Origin: Bacillota bacterium
GTDB lineage: Bacteria > Bacillota > UBA4882 > UBA8346
Direction of reading: 5' to 3'
Length of the DNA stretch: 64,000 bases
Assembly (NCBI GenBank): GCA_023426245.1
Contig: JAFABB010000046.1
Location: 1-64,000, forward strand
The position numbers and the translations under genes are program-made. The notes under the pieces are model-generated. The model was not told where the DNA came from. It ran no database searches and saw only the letters and a list, made by a program, of their open reading frames with translations. Below are positions 1 to 9,458 of the stretch, one piece after another. The stretch's first letter is position 1. Every line of letters begins with the position of its first letter.

Positions 1-3
1 TTT

Positions 4-1026
4 TTAAGTGAAATATTCGATGGGAGATGCAGGAAAGAAGCGTTCCAGTAAAGTAATTATATTTTGTTTGAGTCGAAGATAAGCTGCTTCCGGATAAATG
101 TATTTAACCAGACCGAAACGTCCAAACTTCCGGCGTCGTAGTGATTCATTCAAATCCAAGGAAGTATTGGGGAAACGCTCCAAAATTATTTTTTTAGCAC
201 TGTTTGTAAAACGGTGAGTGATTAATTCGAAAGTTAAATCTGACGGTACATCTTTTAGAGAATGAGCGAGTTCGCGGAAAAGATCGGCGTATCCTTCTTC
301 ATAACCAGGGTAAATGAATAAAGGGGCAATAATAAATCCAAGGGGATAACCAGCTTCCGCAATTTTATTGGCAGCCGTAATCCGTTCTCGAAGGGAAGCG
401 GTATGATGTTCGAATTTTCGAATCATTTCAGCACTGTTGAGACTGAAACGGAATCGGGTATGTCCCCTGTGATTGAGCTGTAATAAAGAGTCTACATTGG
501 TGAATTTGGTGACTGTGCGCAGTCTGGCATATTTTAAATTCCCGAAAAGTTCGATGGATTTAGCCAAAGAGCCAGTAAGATGTTCAACTGACAAAGGATC
601 AGAAGTGCTTGCCGCTTCAAAGACGGTTATATTCGGGGCATTTTGTTCTGAGATTTCTTTAATTTTGGCAAAGATTTCTTTGATGTTAACGTATATCTTA
701 ATGTATGGTTTTTTGCCCATATGGGTCTGTAAATAACAATACTGACATCTCCCGGGGCATCCGCTAACCATTGAAAATTCGTAGTCTGCTGAGGGCCTAC
801 AGGAATCAAAACGGATATCTTTTTTAACCCCCACGACTAATGTTTGTTTTCCTTCCATAAAACTCTGTTGAGAATTATTTCCGGGTATACCGGTTATACG
901 GTTATTGGAACCGAGCATGTGGATTTCAGCACCTGTCCCGGCTAGACGATTTAAAATGTCATTTCCCATCGGATAATTTAATGCGGCTGCCTCAAAGTAA
1001 ACTCGTTTGGGTTGGAATAATTTCAT
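4..1026 (-). CDS. splB: Spore photoproduct lyase family radical SAM protein
   Basis: The 340-residue protein has the radical SAM triad C90-x3-C94-x2-C97, which binds a 4Fe-4S cluster and S-adenosylmethionine. Spore photoproduct lyase repairs the thymine dimer made by UV in spore DNA. Length and numbering match the Bacillus/Geobacillus enzymes: Tyr96, Tyr98 and Ser142 are all present. However, position 140, where those enzymes have the hydrogen-donating Cys, is Ser (FEAASTSDP; codon AGC). The fold assignment is secure, but this could be a paralogue with altered chemistry. The gene stands alone, divergent from the aminotransferase gene. The ATG start gives family-typical length. Confidence 0.9.
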   Translation of the reverse strand: MKLFQPKRVYFEAAALNYPMGNDILNRLAGTGAEIHMLGSNNRITGIPGNNSQQSFMEGKQTLVVGVKKDIRFDSCRPSADYEFSMVSGCPGRCQYCYLQTHMGKKPYIKIYVNIKEIFAKIKEISEQNAPNITVFEAASTSDPLSVEHLTGSLAKSIELFGNLKYARLRTVTKFTNVDSLLQLNHRGHTRFRFSLNSAEMIRKFEHHTASLRERITAANKIAEAGYPLGFIIAPLFIYPGYEEGYADLFRELAHSLKDVPSDLTFELITHRFTNSAKKIILERFPNTSLDLNESLRRRKFGRFGLVKYIYPEAAYLRLKQNIITLLERFFPASPIEYFT

Positions 1027-1148
1027 GTTTTTTCGCCTTTAAAAAAGATTTTAACCATTATTGTTTATGATGGTATTGTTTGAAAAAACTCTAGAAAATA
1101 TCATTGATTTTTCCGTAGAATTTATTACGAGTGTAAAATGCTTATATC

Positions 1149-2402
1149 GTGAGTAAAGAAAGCTGGGGAAAAATGGATTTTATAAGTGATAAAATTGCAG
1201 AACGTTTAGGGGGACTGGATTTCGGTAAAAAAACCAAGATTTATAAATTTGTTAAGATCAAACAAGCAAAAGAAGATGCAAAAATTAATCATCCAGAAAG
1301 ACCTTTGATTGATATGGGGGTTGGAGAACCGGATAAACCCGCAGATTCTTCTATTGTAGAGGTATTATGCAAAGAAGCGGGAAAACCCGAAAATCGATGG
1401 TATTCGGATAATGGAATTTATGAATTTCAAGAGGCTGCCGTTGAATATTTGAATAAGGTTTATCATTTAAAAGGTCTTGGCGTAGATAATGTTATTCACG
1501 GTATAGGTTCCAAACCGATATTAGCATTGCTACCGCTTTGTTTTATCAATCCGGGGGATATCATTTTAACGACCAGTCCGGGCTATCCGGTCCCTGCCAC
1601 ATATACGCAGTATCTCCAAGGTCAGGTTTATAATCTTCCTTTGCAAAAAGAAAAATTTTTTTATCCCGATTTTTCTGAAATTCCCCAACAAATTAAAAAT
1701 AGGGCCAAATTACTTTATTTGAATTATCCCAATAATCCAACGGGTCAAGTGGGTACTGCAGAATTTTTTGAAAGTGTTATCGAATTCGCCATTAAGAATA
1801 ATGTTTTTGTGATTATGGATGCTGCATATGCCGCACTTACCTTTGACGGCAAATCGCCATTAAGTTTTTTATCGATAAAAGGAGCTATGGAAATAGGAGT
1901 AGAAGTCCATTCGCTTTCCAAGGCTTTTAATATGACCGGCTGGCGTCTGGCATTTGTCGTCGGTAACCCCAAAATCATAAAAGCCTATGCTACTGTGAAA
2001 GATAATACGGATTCCGGCCAGTTCCGGGCGATACAAAAAGCCGGTATTTATGCATTACAGCATCCGGAACTTACTGAAATCAACTCTGAACGATATTCAA
2101 GAAGATTCGATTTATTAGTACCGGTTTTGCGGGAGCTTGGATTTGATGCACAAAAGCCAAAGGGATCGTTTTATTGTTATGTACCGGCCCCGCAGGGAAC
2201 GAAGTCCGGTTTAAAATTTAAGAATGCAGAGGAAGTGTCGGAATTTTTAATCAGGGAAGCATCGATTTCAACGGTTCCGTGGGATGATGCCGGCCCATAT
2301 TTGCGATTTTCGGTGACGTTTGAAGCAAATGATTTTGAAGCCGAAAAAAGAATTGTGGCTGAAATTAAAGAGAGGTTAACCGGGCTTGAATTAATATTTT
2401 AA
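1149..2402 (+). CDS. dapL: PLP aminotransferase, probably LL-diaminopimelate aminotransferase
   Basis: A fold-type I aminotransferase of 417 residues. It has the NYPNNPTG substrate/PLP motif, the Schiff-base lysine in SLSKAFNMTGWR and a C-terminal arginine region (YLRFSVTF). The N-terminal GVGEPDKPA and WYSDNGIYEF blocks resemble LL-diaminopimelate aminotransferases, which convert tetrahydrodipicolinate to LL-DAP in one step for lysine and peptidoglycan. murB follows after 26 bases, which supports a wall-precursor role. The GTG start at 1149 has no clear ribosome-binding site; an ATG at 1173 is an alternative. Another class I/II aminotransferase specificity cannot be excluded. Confidence 0.75.
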   Translation: MSKESWGKMDFISDKIAERLGGLDFGKKTKIYKFVKIKQAKEDAKINHPERPLIDMGVGEPDKPADSSIVEVLCKEAGKPENRWYSDNGIYEFQEAAVEYLNKVYHLKGLGVDNVIHGIGSKPILALLPLCFINPGDIILTTSPGYPVPATYTQYLQGQVYNLPLQKEKFFYPDFSEIPQQIKNRAKLLYLNYPNNPTGQVGTAEFFESVIEFAIKNNVFVIMDAAYAALTFDGKSPLSFLSIKGAMEIGVEVHSLSKAFNMTGWRLAFVVGNPKIIKAYATVKDNTDSGQFRAIQKAGIYALQHPELTEINSERYSRRFDLLVPVLRELGFDAQKPKGSFYCYVPAPQGTKSGLKFKNAEEVSEFLIREASISTVPWDDAGPYLRFSVTFEANDFEAEKRIVAEIKERLTGLELIF

Positions 2403-2428
2403 TCTAAAAAATTTTTTGGGGGAAAAAG

Positions 2429-3337
2429 ATGGTATCATGGCAGGAACAGGCAAATATCGCCTTGGAAGGCATCAAAAAACGTTTTCAAATCCCTATGACA
2501 GAATTAACAACTTTTAAGATTGGTGGCCCGCTTGATTTATTGGTTGAACCCGAAAAAGAAGAGGATTTACAAAAAATACTAAGTTTTTGCCATATTGAGA
2601 AATTACCATGGATGATGATTGGACTTGGTTCTAACCTGCTCGTTAGAGATAAAGGAATCAGAGGCATTGGCATTAAACTTTCGGGGGAATTTAATTCTTT
2701 TGAAATTCATGGTGAAACAGTTACTGCCGGCGCAGGAATGATCTTGGGAGATTTAGCGAAAGAGACAGCATGTCAAGGCCTTTCCGGGCTCGAATTTGCA
2801 TGTGGAATCCCTGGAACGGTTGGTGGGGGAGTGTATATGAATGCTGGTGCTTATGATGGAGAAATGGCGGGGATTTTAAAGAGGGTCCAAGCTATTGATG
2901 AAATAAACGGTCCTGTTTGGTATGAACAAGCTGAACTGAAAATGGGATATCGGCATAGCCGGTTTCAGAGTAGTGGCCAAATTATTACAAGGGTTCAATT
3001 GGAACTAAAGAAGGGCGATAAAGAAAGCGCTGAAGGCAAAATAGCTCAATTGACTTGCAGGCGGGAAGATAAACAACCGTTGGATATGCCGAGCGCAGGT
3101 AGTGTGTTTCGTCGCCCGGCAGGGTATTATGTAGGCCCTTTGATTGAACAATCGGGACTTAAGGGTTTTTCCATCGGTGGAGCCCAAATTTCAATGAAAC
3201 ATGCTGGATTTATCGTTAATACGGGCGATGCAACGGCTTGCGACGTAATTCGTTTAATTAAACATGTCCAAACAATAGTCAAGGAAAAATTTAATGTAGA
3301 ATTAACCCCGGAAATTAGGATTGTGGGTGAAGAGTAA
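2429..3337 (+). CDS. murB: UDP-N-acetylenolpyruvoylglucosamine reductase
   Basis: MurB reduces UDP-GlcNAc-enolpyruvate to UDP-MurNAc with NADPH, the second committed step of peptidoglycan synthesis in the cytoplasm. The 302-residue sequence has an N-terminal FAD-binding domain (GLGSNLLVRD, then GLEFACGIPGTVGGGVYMNAGAY). The C-terminal domain holds the catalytic Ser in PSAGSVFRRP and the terminal Glu region TPEIRIVGE. This is the shorter type II arrangement usual in Bacillota. A GGGGG ribosome-binding site lies 8-12 bases before the ATG. It is probably cotranscribed with the aminotransferase upstream. Confidence 0.95.
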   Translation: MVSWQEQANIALEGIKKRFQIPMTELTTFKIGGPLDLLVEPEKEEDLQKILSFCHIEKLPWMMIGLGSNLLVRDKGIRGIGIKLSGEFNSFEIHGETVTAGAGMILGDLAKETACQGLSGLEFACGIPGTVGGGVYMNAGAYDGEMAGILKRVQAIDEINGPVWYEQAELKMGYRHSRFQSSGQIITRVQLELKKGDKESAEGKIAQLTCRREDKQPLDMPSAGSVFRRPAGYYVGPLIEQSGLKGFSIGGAQISMKHAGFIVNTGDATACDVIRLIKHVQTIVKEKFNVELTPEIRIVGEE

Positions 3338-3458
3338 AGCTTGCGGGTACATAAGACTTTAATACTAATTTCCTGTTTATTCATAGTTATCGTTCGCAGG
3401 AACTGCTTGCTTTGCGTCGAAGTATCAATAAATAATAAATGGATGGGAAGGTTCGCAA

Positions 3459-4511
3459 ATGCTACGTTTTAACCGTTTAGCATTGGGATTTATCATAATT
3501 TTTTTAATAGGGAGTGGAATGATCCTGGCCGATGGAGACAGCGAATCGACAACACAACCGGTATATTCAGTTCCGCCCTTGGTTTCCAATTTGCCGGGGA
3601 CGGAAACTCAATTGCTCCCGAAAAATTATGATATATGGTCTTGTGATTGGTCTCCGGATAGTAAGGCCTTGGTTTTTGCCGGGAAGATGCAAGGTGAAGA
3701 TAGTACAAAAATGCGAATCTGGTATTGGGCTTTAGATCCGGTTGCTGATCCGGCACCTTTGACAAATACTGACCAGATGATTGACTTTTCGCCCCGATGG
3801 TCACCGGACGGAACCAAAATAGCCATGTCAAGACGAATCTTTCCGAGCAAGTCGGGTAGTACCAATATTAGTTCTTCCATTTGGCTTAAGGAGCTGCCCA
3901 GCGGTGCCGGCAAACAATTAAGCATAGGTACAGAAGACAGGGATCCATTTTGGTCTCCCGATGGAACCCAAATCGTTTTTAGCCGGGGAAAAGGGCCCTA
4001 TAACGGACAATTATATATTTTGAATGTAAAAGATAACTCCATTAAGTTTCTTGCTGGGGACGAAGGCGAACTTCTAATGTCGCCCTGCTGGGGGAAAGAT
4101 GGTAATATTTACTACACTCGGCTTACTCCTAGTCCCAAAACAGTGACAGTCTCGGGACAGAACTATCAGGTAATGGATTTTGGGAAAGGCGGCATTTGGT
4201 CAATAAATCCCATTACGAATACAGCCCGGGCAATTATTAACGATGAATATGATAACCGATTACCTTCGCTTTCTCCAGACGGTTCAAAATTGGCATTTGT
4301 TTCGAACCGGATTCCTACTAAAGATGGAAATGGAAAGTTTGATCGGGGCAGTTTGTTTATTAAAAAATTGCATACCAATGAAATTTGTTATATCACGAAT
4401 AAAGTTGGTCTTAACGGCGGGTCTCTTAGTTGGAGTCCTGACGGCAAGAAATTGGCATTTTTTACATTCCGAAGCATTCGCCCGGCAATTTGGGTCATTG
4501 CCATCCCATAA
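3459..4511 (+). CDS. Exported TolB-like beta-propeller protein
   Basis: A 350-residue protein with an N-terminal signal peptide (hydrophobic residues 9-24, no lipobox) followed by repeated WSPDG/LSPDG blades of the PD40/TolB propeller type, seen about every 45-60 residues (WSPDSKALVF, WSPDGTKIAM, WSPDGTQIVF, LSPDGSKLAF, WSPDGKKLAF). Such propellers bind proteins or peptides outside the cytoplasmic membrane. No enzymatic residues are recognisable. It stands alone and ends at a strong terminator. A related propeller lies at 46238-47479. Confidence 0.8.
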   Translation: MLRFNRLALGFIIIFLIGSGMILADGDSESTTQPVYSVPPLVSNLPGTETQLLPKNYDIWSCDWSPDSKALVFAGKMQGEDSTKMRIWYWALDPVADPAPLTNTDQMIDFSPRWSPDGTKIAMSRRIFPSKSGSTNISSSIWLKELPSGAGKQLSIGTEDRDPFWSPDGTQIVFSRGKGPYNGQLYILNVKDNSIKFLAGDEGELLMSPCWGKDGNIYYTRLTPSPKTVTVSGQNYQVMDFGKGGIWSINPITNTARAIINDEYDNRLPSLSPDGSKLAFVSNRIPTKDGNGKFDRGSLFIKKLHTNEICYITNKVGLNGGSLSWSPDGKKLAFFTFRSIRPAIWVIAIP

Positions 4512-4547
4512 CCTATTTGGAGATTCTTCAAAATAAAAAATTTGAAT

Positions 4548-4582
4548 AAACCGGCGTATCCGAGGAGCCGGTTTTTGCTTTT
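4548..4582 (+). terminator. Rho-independent terminator after the propeller gene
   Basis: Stem AAACCGGC (4548-4555) pairs with GCCGGTTT (4567-4574) and is followed by a T-rich run. Confidence 0.85.
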
Positions 4583-4595
4583 TATACGAAGTTTT

Positions 4596-4632
4596 GATTC
4601 GAGTATTTTGTTCTTTATAGAATACTCGAATC
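4596..4632. repeat. Perfect 12-bp inverted repeat
   Basis: GATTCGAGTATT (4596-4607) and AATACTCGAATC (4621-4632) are perfect complements around a 13-base loop. Neither strand has a following T run, so it is not an obvious terminator. It lies in the 350-base gap before the GntR regulator gene and could be a regulator-binding site. Apart from this and the preceding terminator, the gap shows nothing recognisable. Confidence 0.6.
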
Positions 4633-4861
4633 ATAGAAGGTAAAACTAATTTTAGGATTTTGGAATCGCCTAGAAGAAGGAACTGCATGTAGAAGGAAAA
4701 ATTTCTTTTTTTGGCGAATTAAGAGTCTATAATTGGATTGAAAATCGTGAGTCATTATTCGTTTGGTTAAAACGCTATAGCAATGAATCATTAAGATAAC
4801 ATTCCAGTTTTAACACAGTTATTTACATTTTTTGAGTTGGAATCTATTTGAGGTGAAGGCC

Positions 4862-5542
4862 TTGTTTCAACCGATACAATCCAGTACTGTCGTGCAGCAG
4901 ATCATCGATAAAATAACCCAATCTTTAATTAATGGGGAATTGAAACCAGGCGATCGCTTGCCTCCCGAGCCGGAATTAGCTATACAACTGGGAGTAAGCA
5001 GGACATCGCTTCGGGAAGCATTAAAAACCTTAGGCGGTTTAGGAGTTCTGGTGGCCCGAAAACGGGGGGGCACTTTTATAGCTACTTCCAGTTCGCAATC
5101 GATGATAGAGCCTTTGATTTTTAATTTGATTATTGAAAAAGGTTCAAAGGAAGATCTCTTTGAATTGAGAGTTCTTCTTGAAGTTGATGCGATTGAATTG
5201 GTGATCTTAAAAGCTACGGATGACGATTTGGAGCAACTGGCCGGAGAACTTACCAAATTTGAAAAAACTATTCCCACCAACAATTGGGACTTATTATCGG
5301 AATTAGATTTGCAATTTCATTTAAAGTTGTTACAGATAACAAAGAATTCTTCATTTGTTAGGATTAGTCAGGTAGTCATGCAGCTTTTTGCGACTCCAAT
5401 TAAAAAGACATTACATGTGATTGGGCCTGAGCAGGTTTTAGCCAATCATCGGGCGCTTTTTCAGGCTATTGTTGAACGGGATTTATTAAAAGCAAAAGAG
5501 CACGTCATTAAGGCATTTGAGAATTCGAAGCAATTTTTATAG
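4862..5542 (+). CDS. GntR-family transcriptional regulator, FadR (FCD) subfamily
   Basis: The N-terminal winged helix-turn-helix carries the GntR signature (LINGELKPGDRLPPEPELAIQLGVSRTSLREAL split over residues 20-50). The C-terminal helical FCD ligand domain contains the ELRVLLEVDAIELV and HLKLLQITKNS segments. FCD regulators usually sense organic acids or sugar acids. I chose the TTG at 4862 because GAGGTG sits 6-7 bases upstream; an in-frame TTG at 4832 has no such site. No catabolic neighbour shows what it controls, and the target could be itself through the inverted repeat at 4596-4632. Confidence 0.85.
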   Translation: MFQPIQSSTVVQQIIDKITQSLINGELKPGDRLPPEPELAIQLGVSRTSLREALKTLGGLGVLVARKRGGTFIATSSSQSMIEPLIFNLIIEKGSKEDLFELRVLLEVDAIELVILKATDDDLEQLAGELTKFEKTIPTNNWDLLSELDLQFHLKLLQITKNSSFVRISQVVMQLFATPIKKTLHVIGPEQVLANHRALFQAIVERDLLKAKEHVIKAFENSKQFL

Positions 5543-5545
5543 AAC

Positions 5546-6712
5546 TTAGTTGATATATTTTGATTTATCATACCGGCAACTGGGGTTCCAAAAAATCCAT
5601 TCCTGTACTCCCGCATCTTTCACTGCCTGGATTTGCTTTTGTATTTCATTGCGGCCGTAATGGTATCCTAGGCTAAAATCTTGCAACCAGGGCCTAAGTT
5701 GAGGCGTTTGGCTACCAAGGCCAAGCTTATCTAGCCTTCTTTTCGCATCGCTCACCCCATGAAATACAGTCAGATACGGGTTGGAATTGGGATTTTTCAG
5801 ACCAAAGGTTCCTAATGCATAATGAGATGGATAAACCATAGGACATATGACATCCACACTGGAGGCAATTTTCTCGAATTTTTGACCGATGCCAAGATCG
5901 TCAGTAGCTGAAGTTGTAAGTCCAAAAATATCCGCCGAAATTGGAATCTGATAACTTTTTAATTGAGTTCTCGAATATTTCAGAAACTCCTCAATTACAT
6001 CCTGGCGTAACTGCTGGGTGCTGTATGGATATATGCAACGTTTCAAATCTCCGTCGCTGGTAAAACGGACATAATCGAATTGGATTTCTTGAAAACCCAA
6101 GTTGATGGCTTCTTTTGCAATATCAATAATATAATTCCAGTATAAGCGGTTATTGGGGTCAATCCAATTGAGTCCTTTATGGTCATGCCAGAGTCCACCG
6201 CTAATATCTTTTACGGCCCATTCCGGCTTTTTTTGGGCTAAAAAAGGATCCTTAAAAACAACGATGCGGGCTATGGGATATATATTGTGTTCCCGGAGAG
6301 TTTGTATCATTTTTTGCGGGTCGGTAATTTTATTTTGGGATGCTTCATTTTCGATGGCTAAAGTAACTTTTGATTTATAACTGATGGTTCCGGTATCATC
6401 CTTAACGTCAATAACGAGGGCATTCAGTTCCGTATTATCGATGAAATTAACTAATCTAGGTAACCATTTGGAAGAGCCGGCCATCCAACCCGTGGCATAA
6501 ATACCTTTTACAACCTGAGGTTTTTCCCAGCGAACGGGTTTAACTTCTTTTGGACGGGGCTCTTCAGCAACTTTTACAAATGATAAATGAACCATGGGAA
6601 TGGTATTGGAAGAAGGTTTTACTTTTTCAGGGAAAGCAGATGCATTCATGCCTAAGAGAATAACAGGGGTTATTAGGAGTAAACAAAAGAATTTCCGTAG
6701 GGAAGTCCGCAT
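5546..6712 (-). CDS. Exported DUF4015 glycoside-hydrolase-like protein
   Basis: A 388-residue protein with an N-terminal signal peptide, then a TIM-barrel-like domain of the DUF4015 family. Recognisable blocks are GIYATGWMAGSS, ALVIDVKDDTG, YPIARIVVFKDP, EIQFDYVRFTSDG, ISADIFGL and ICPMVYPSHY. Members are annotated as putative glycoside hydrolases and are thought to act on surface polysaccharides, but the substrate is not established. The DYVRF aspartate is a likely active-site residue by analogy. The 3' end faces the GntR gene, with 3 bases between the stop codons. Confidence 0.8.
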   Translation of the reverse strand: MRTSLRKFFCLLLITPVILLGMNASAFPEKVKPSSNTIPMVHLSFVKVAEEPRPKEVKPVRWEKPQVVKGIYATGWMAGSSKWLPRLVNFIDNTELNALVIDVKDDTGTISYKSKVTLAIENEASQNKITDPQKMIQTLREHNIYPIARIVVFKDPFLAQKKPEWAVKDISGGLWHDHKGLNWIDPNNRLYWNYIIDIAKEAINLGFQEIQFDYVRFTSDGDLKRCIYPYSTQQLRQDVIEEFLKYSRTQLKSYQIPISADIFGLTTSATDDLGIGQKFEKIASSVDVICPMVYPSHYALGTFGLKNPNSNPYLTVFHGVSDAKRRLDKLGLGSQTPQLRPWLQDFSLGYHYGRNEIQKQIQAVKDAGVQEWIFWNPSCRYDKSKYIN

Positions 6713-6911
6713 GGTATTGACCTCTCAGTTTAGATTAGTAGAGTGTTGTGCAAAAAATCAAGAACGTTTAAATAAAGGAAGACATTTACTTTAATAAAAC
6801 TTCACTGCCGTTTCATGGTCATCGATGAGGTATTTTACTAGATTTCGCTTGGAAGAAGCTTATACCTTTGTAAACCTAAAGGTAAATGCAGGTTTGATAG
6901 GGGATGTTTGA

Positions 6912-7394
6912 ATGAAAGCGGTTATGGTGAGTGATAGCCATGGATGTTTTGGAGTCCTGCAAAAAATTGTGGCAAGGGAAACCCCGTTTGATTTATTAAT
7001 ACATTTAGGTGATGGAATAGAAGAAATGCTTCGTCTTAAGTTGATGAAGGACTTTAATCTCGACGCGGTTGCCGGGAATAATGATCCAAGAGATTATTTT
7101 CCTGACCATTTAACGATGAAACTGGGGCCTTATCGGTGTTTTATGACACATGGCCAATTGTATTCGGTCAATGACAATTTTGATCAATTGGTTGCAGCTG
7201 CTAAAAGGGAGAAAGCAACGATAGCCTTCTATGGGCATACTCATGAATATCACGATCAATTTTATAATGGAGTGAGGCTTATTAATCCCGGAACGATATG
7301 TTCTTATTTAAACCATTGTCCAACCTATTTGACGATTGAAATAAAAAACCGGGAACTCGCAATTACGAAGATAGATTTAAAGAATATTGACTAA
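6912..7394 (+). CDS. YfcE/MJ0936-family metallophosphoesterase
   Basis: A compact 160-residue calcineurin-like phosphodiesterase. Metal ligands are visible in DSHG (residues 8-11), GDGIEEM, GNND (about 55-58), THGQ (about 74) and GHTHEY (about 103). Family members hydrolyse phosphodiester bonds with two divalent metals, but physiological substrates are poorly known. Its last 18 bases overlap the convergent DUF4363 gene. Confidence 0.88.
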   Translation: MKAVMVSDSHGCFGVLQKIVARETPFDLLIHLGDGIEEMLRLKLMKDFNLDAVAGNNDPRDYFPDHLTMKLGPYRCFMTHGQLYSVNDNFDQLVAAAKREKATIAFYGHTHEYHDQFYNGVRLINPGTICSYLNHCPTYLTIEIKNRELAITKIDLKNID

Positions 7395-7757
7395 GCTAAA
7401 ACGTTCCCTTTCTGGGATATGTTGAATATAGTGTTTCAGACTACCTATTTCCATTTGGGCTTCAGAGGCGTTTTTACTTTGGACAGCTTTTTTGGTTCGA
7501 ATCAGGGCTTCATCGATTGAATCCATTTCCCGGTGAATAATTAACATAGCCCAAAAAGGTTTGGTTTTTTTCCATTGATTTTGAAAGACAATGAGTTTTT
7601 TCGAGGCCGGTTTCCATTGTTGTTGTTCAATAAGGGCGTCTATTTTTTTGATTTCCTTGGTAAAATGTAGTGAAGTTTTTACGAGTTGATTTTGGGTATA
7701 TATCCCGAGACTGATAAAGAGGATTAATCCAATCATTGTAATGACCCAAACTTTCAT
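7377..7757 (-). CDS. DUF4363 membrane-anchored protein
   Basis: A 126-residue protein with one N-terminal transmembrane segment (about residues 5-22) and a helical extracytoplasmic part. It matches the DUF4363 pattern, a small family that follows DUF421 genes in spore-formers. The start overlaps the end of the DUF421 gene by 4 bases, so the two are translationally coupled. Function is unknown. Confidence 0.75.
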   Translation of the reverse strand: MKVWVITMIGLILFISLGIYTQNQLVKTSLHFTKEIKKIDALIEQQQWKPASKKLIVFQNQWKKTKPFWAMLIIHREMDSIDEALIRTKKAVQSKNASEAQMEIGSLKHYIQHIPERERFSLVNIL

Positions 7758-8446
7758 GAAATTTTTCTTCCCCCGGGTTCTTTGGCCTGGATAAATAATT
7801 TACCGGTGGAATCTAAACTGGCAAAAAAAATCTGACTCCAATGGGAGAAACCAAATTGAGTTATTTGCTTTTGCAGCCATTCTTCAGATATTTTTGATTC
7901 CCGAAGCTGCTTATGTTGTAAAACACCATCTATGATCAACGTCAAAGGGAGTCCTTCATATTGGGTTTCAATTTTCAAATCTTCAGGATTCACCGGCCTT
8001 TTTTGAGATTTAGGGATTACCGACAGTTTTCCACTAGTTTCCAAAATTGCATATTCGACATCGGAAATATTTGGGATATTTTTCAGACGAAGTTGTTCCA
8101 ACAGGTCGCTGATACTGTAACGGAGCTTTGTTAACTCCGTTTGCTGAATTTTTCCATTTTCGATGAGAATAGTCGGACCTCCGCAAATAATACGCCGGGC
8201 CGTTGTGCTCTTTAGTGAGATTAACGACAAGGTAATCTGAATGATTAAAAGGGTCAAAATAGGAATGATTCCGTTGATAAGCGGTATGTCTGTATCTTGC
8301 ATTGGAACTGCAGCCAATTCCGAAATGAGGATAGTTATTACAAGTTCATAAGGTTGTAATTGCCCTATTTGGTGTTTCCCCATTATTCGTATGATTAAAA
8401 CCACCAGTATATATAGAATTGCAGCTCGAATCGGAAGAGTCAACAT
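7754..8446 (-). CDS. DUF421 (YetF-like) membrane protein
   Basis: About 231 residues. Three transmembrane helices in the first 90 residues include the conserved RIMGKHQIGQLQPYELVITI block. Two cytoplasmic YetF-type subdomains follow (GGPTILIENGKI; PLTLIIDGVLQHKQL). Some DUF421 proteins (YetF/YrbG type) affect spore germination or the cell surface, but the activity is undefined. I moved the start to the ATG at 8446, which has GAGGTG 6 bases upstream. The longer frame to 8575 adds 43 residues with no ribosome-binding site. Confidence 0.85.
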   Translation of the reverse strand: MLTLPIRAAILYILVVLIIRIMGKHQIGQLQPYELVITILISELAAVPMQDTDIPLINGIIPILTLLIIQITLSLISLKSTTARRIICGGPTILIENGKIQQTELTKLRYSISDLLEQLRLKNIPNISDVEYAILETSGKLSVIPKSQKRPVNPEDLKIETQYEGLPLTLIIDGVLQHKQLRESKISEEWLQKQITQFGFSHWSQIFFASLDSTGKLFIQAKEPGGRKIS

Positions 8447-8704
8447 TAAAAACACCTCAGAATCATTTTGTACGTTATCGGAAAGTTTATGCCATGGAAA
8501 GCAGACAAAATGGTAGAAGAAAGTGGAATTCCTGGCAGGATTTCGTAATCGAAAAAAGAATTTCTCAAGTTGCAATCCATCTATGAATAGGGATTTCGCG
8601 GCATTTTGTATTGGCCTGGTTGATGTTGTGAAGAATAAATGACAGTTTATATTGAAAACCCTAGGAAAATGAATAAAAATTTGATTAATATTGGAGGGTT
8701 GCCG

Positions 8705-9271
8705 ATGAAAAAGATTGAAAAGACTGCTGCAACAATTTTAGCGCCTGTGCCGGCGGTGATGGTTAGTTGTGATGGGGTTGGATTCCATAAAAACATCATT
8801 ACCCTGGCTTGGGTTGGTACGGTTTGTTCCAATCCACCGATGGTCAGTATTAGTATTAGGCCGGAACGCTACTCATATGCAATTATTCGGGAAAGCAAAG
8901 AATTTGTAATCAATATGCCCGGTACTGAGTTGGTACGGGCAACAGACTTTTGCGGAGTGGTATCCGGAAGGGACGTGGACAAATTTAGCGAGGCTGGATT
9001 AACAGCTGTCCCAGGTAAGTTCGTAAAAGCTCCACTCATTGAAGAAGCGCCGGTTAACATTGAGTGCCGTGTGAAACAAATCATTTCTCTGGGGTCCCAT
9101 GATCTTTTTCTAGCTGAAGTTTTGTTGATTCATGTTGGAGAAGAATTTTTAGGCGAAAAGGGACAACTGGATTTGGAGAAGATGAAGGGTGTAGCCTATG
9201 GAAACGGCCATTATCATGGAATTGGTTCCAGTGTAGGAACTTACGGATTTATGAGTCAAAAGGGTCATTAG
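8705..9271 (+). CDS. Flavin reductase family protein (flavoredoxin type)
   Basis: A 188-residue FMN-binding split-barrel protein. The N-terminal PVPAVMVSCDG block, the NIITLAWVGTVCSNPPMVSISIRPERYSY segment (about residues 25-55) and EFVINMPG are typical of the flavoredoxin/flavin reductase-like family. These proteins pass electrons between NAD(P)H or ferredoxin and flavin. GGAGGG upstream supports the ATG at 8705, and the in-frame start at 8639 is unlikely. It stands alone and its partner cannot be deduced. Confidence 0.88.
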   Translation: MKKIEKTAATILAPVPAVMVSCDGVGFHKNIITLAWVGTVCSNPPMVSISIRPERYSYAIIRESKEFVINMPGTELVRATDFCGVVSGRDVDKFSEAGLTAVPGKFVKAPLIEEAPVNIECRVKQIISLGSHDLFLAEVLLIHVGEEFLGEKGQLDLEKMKGVAYGNGHYHGIGSSVGTYGFMSQKGH

Positions 9272-9458
9272 GAATCTTTTTGGGAAATTTTCGTTGATTA
9301 TGTTAATGCTGGGGTTATAACTCCCGTCAAATAAATTCCTTGTTGACGAGGAGTTCTATTTATCTGAAGCAAATACTTAAGTGGTGAATGGTTAGTTGGA
9401 ATGAAATTGACTATCCGTTTTGAAGGCTTCGAATCGATATATGATAGGAAGTGATGAT

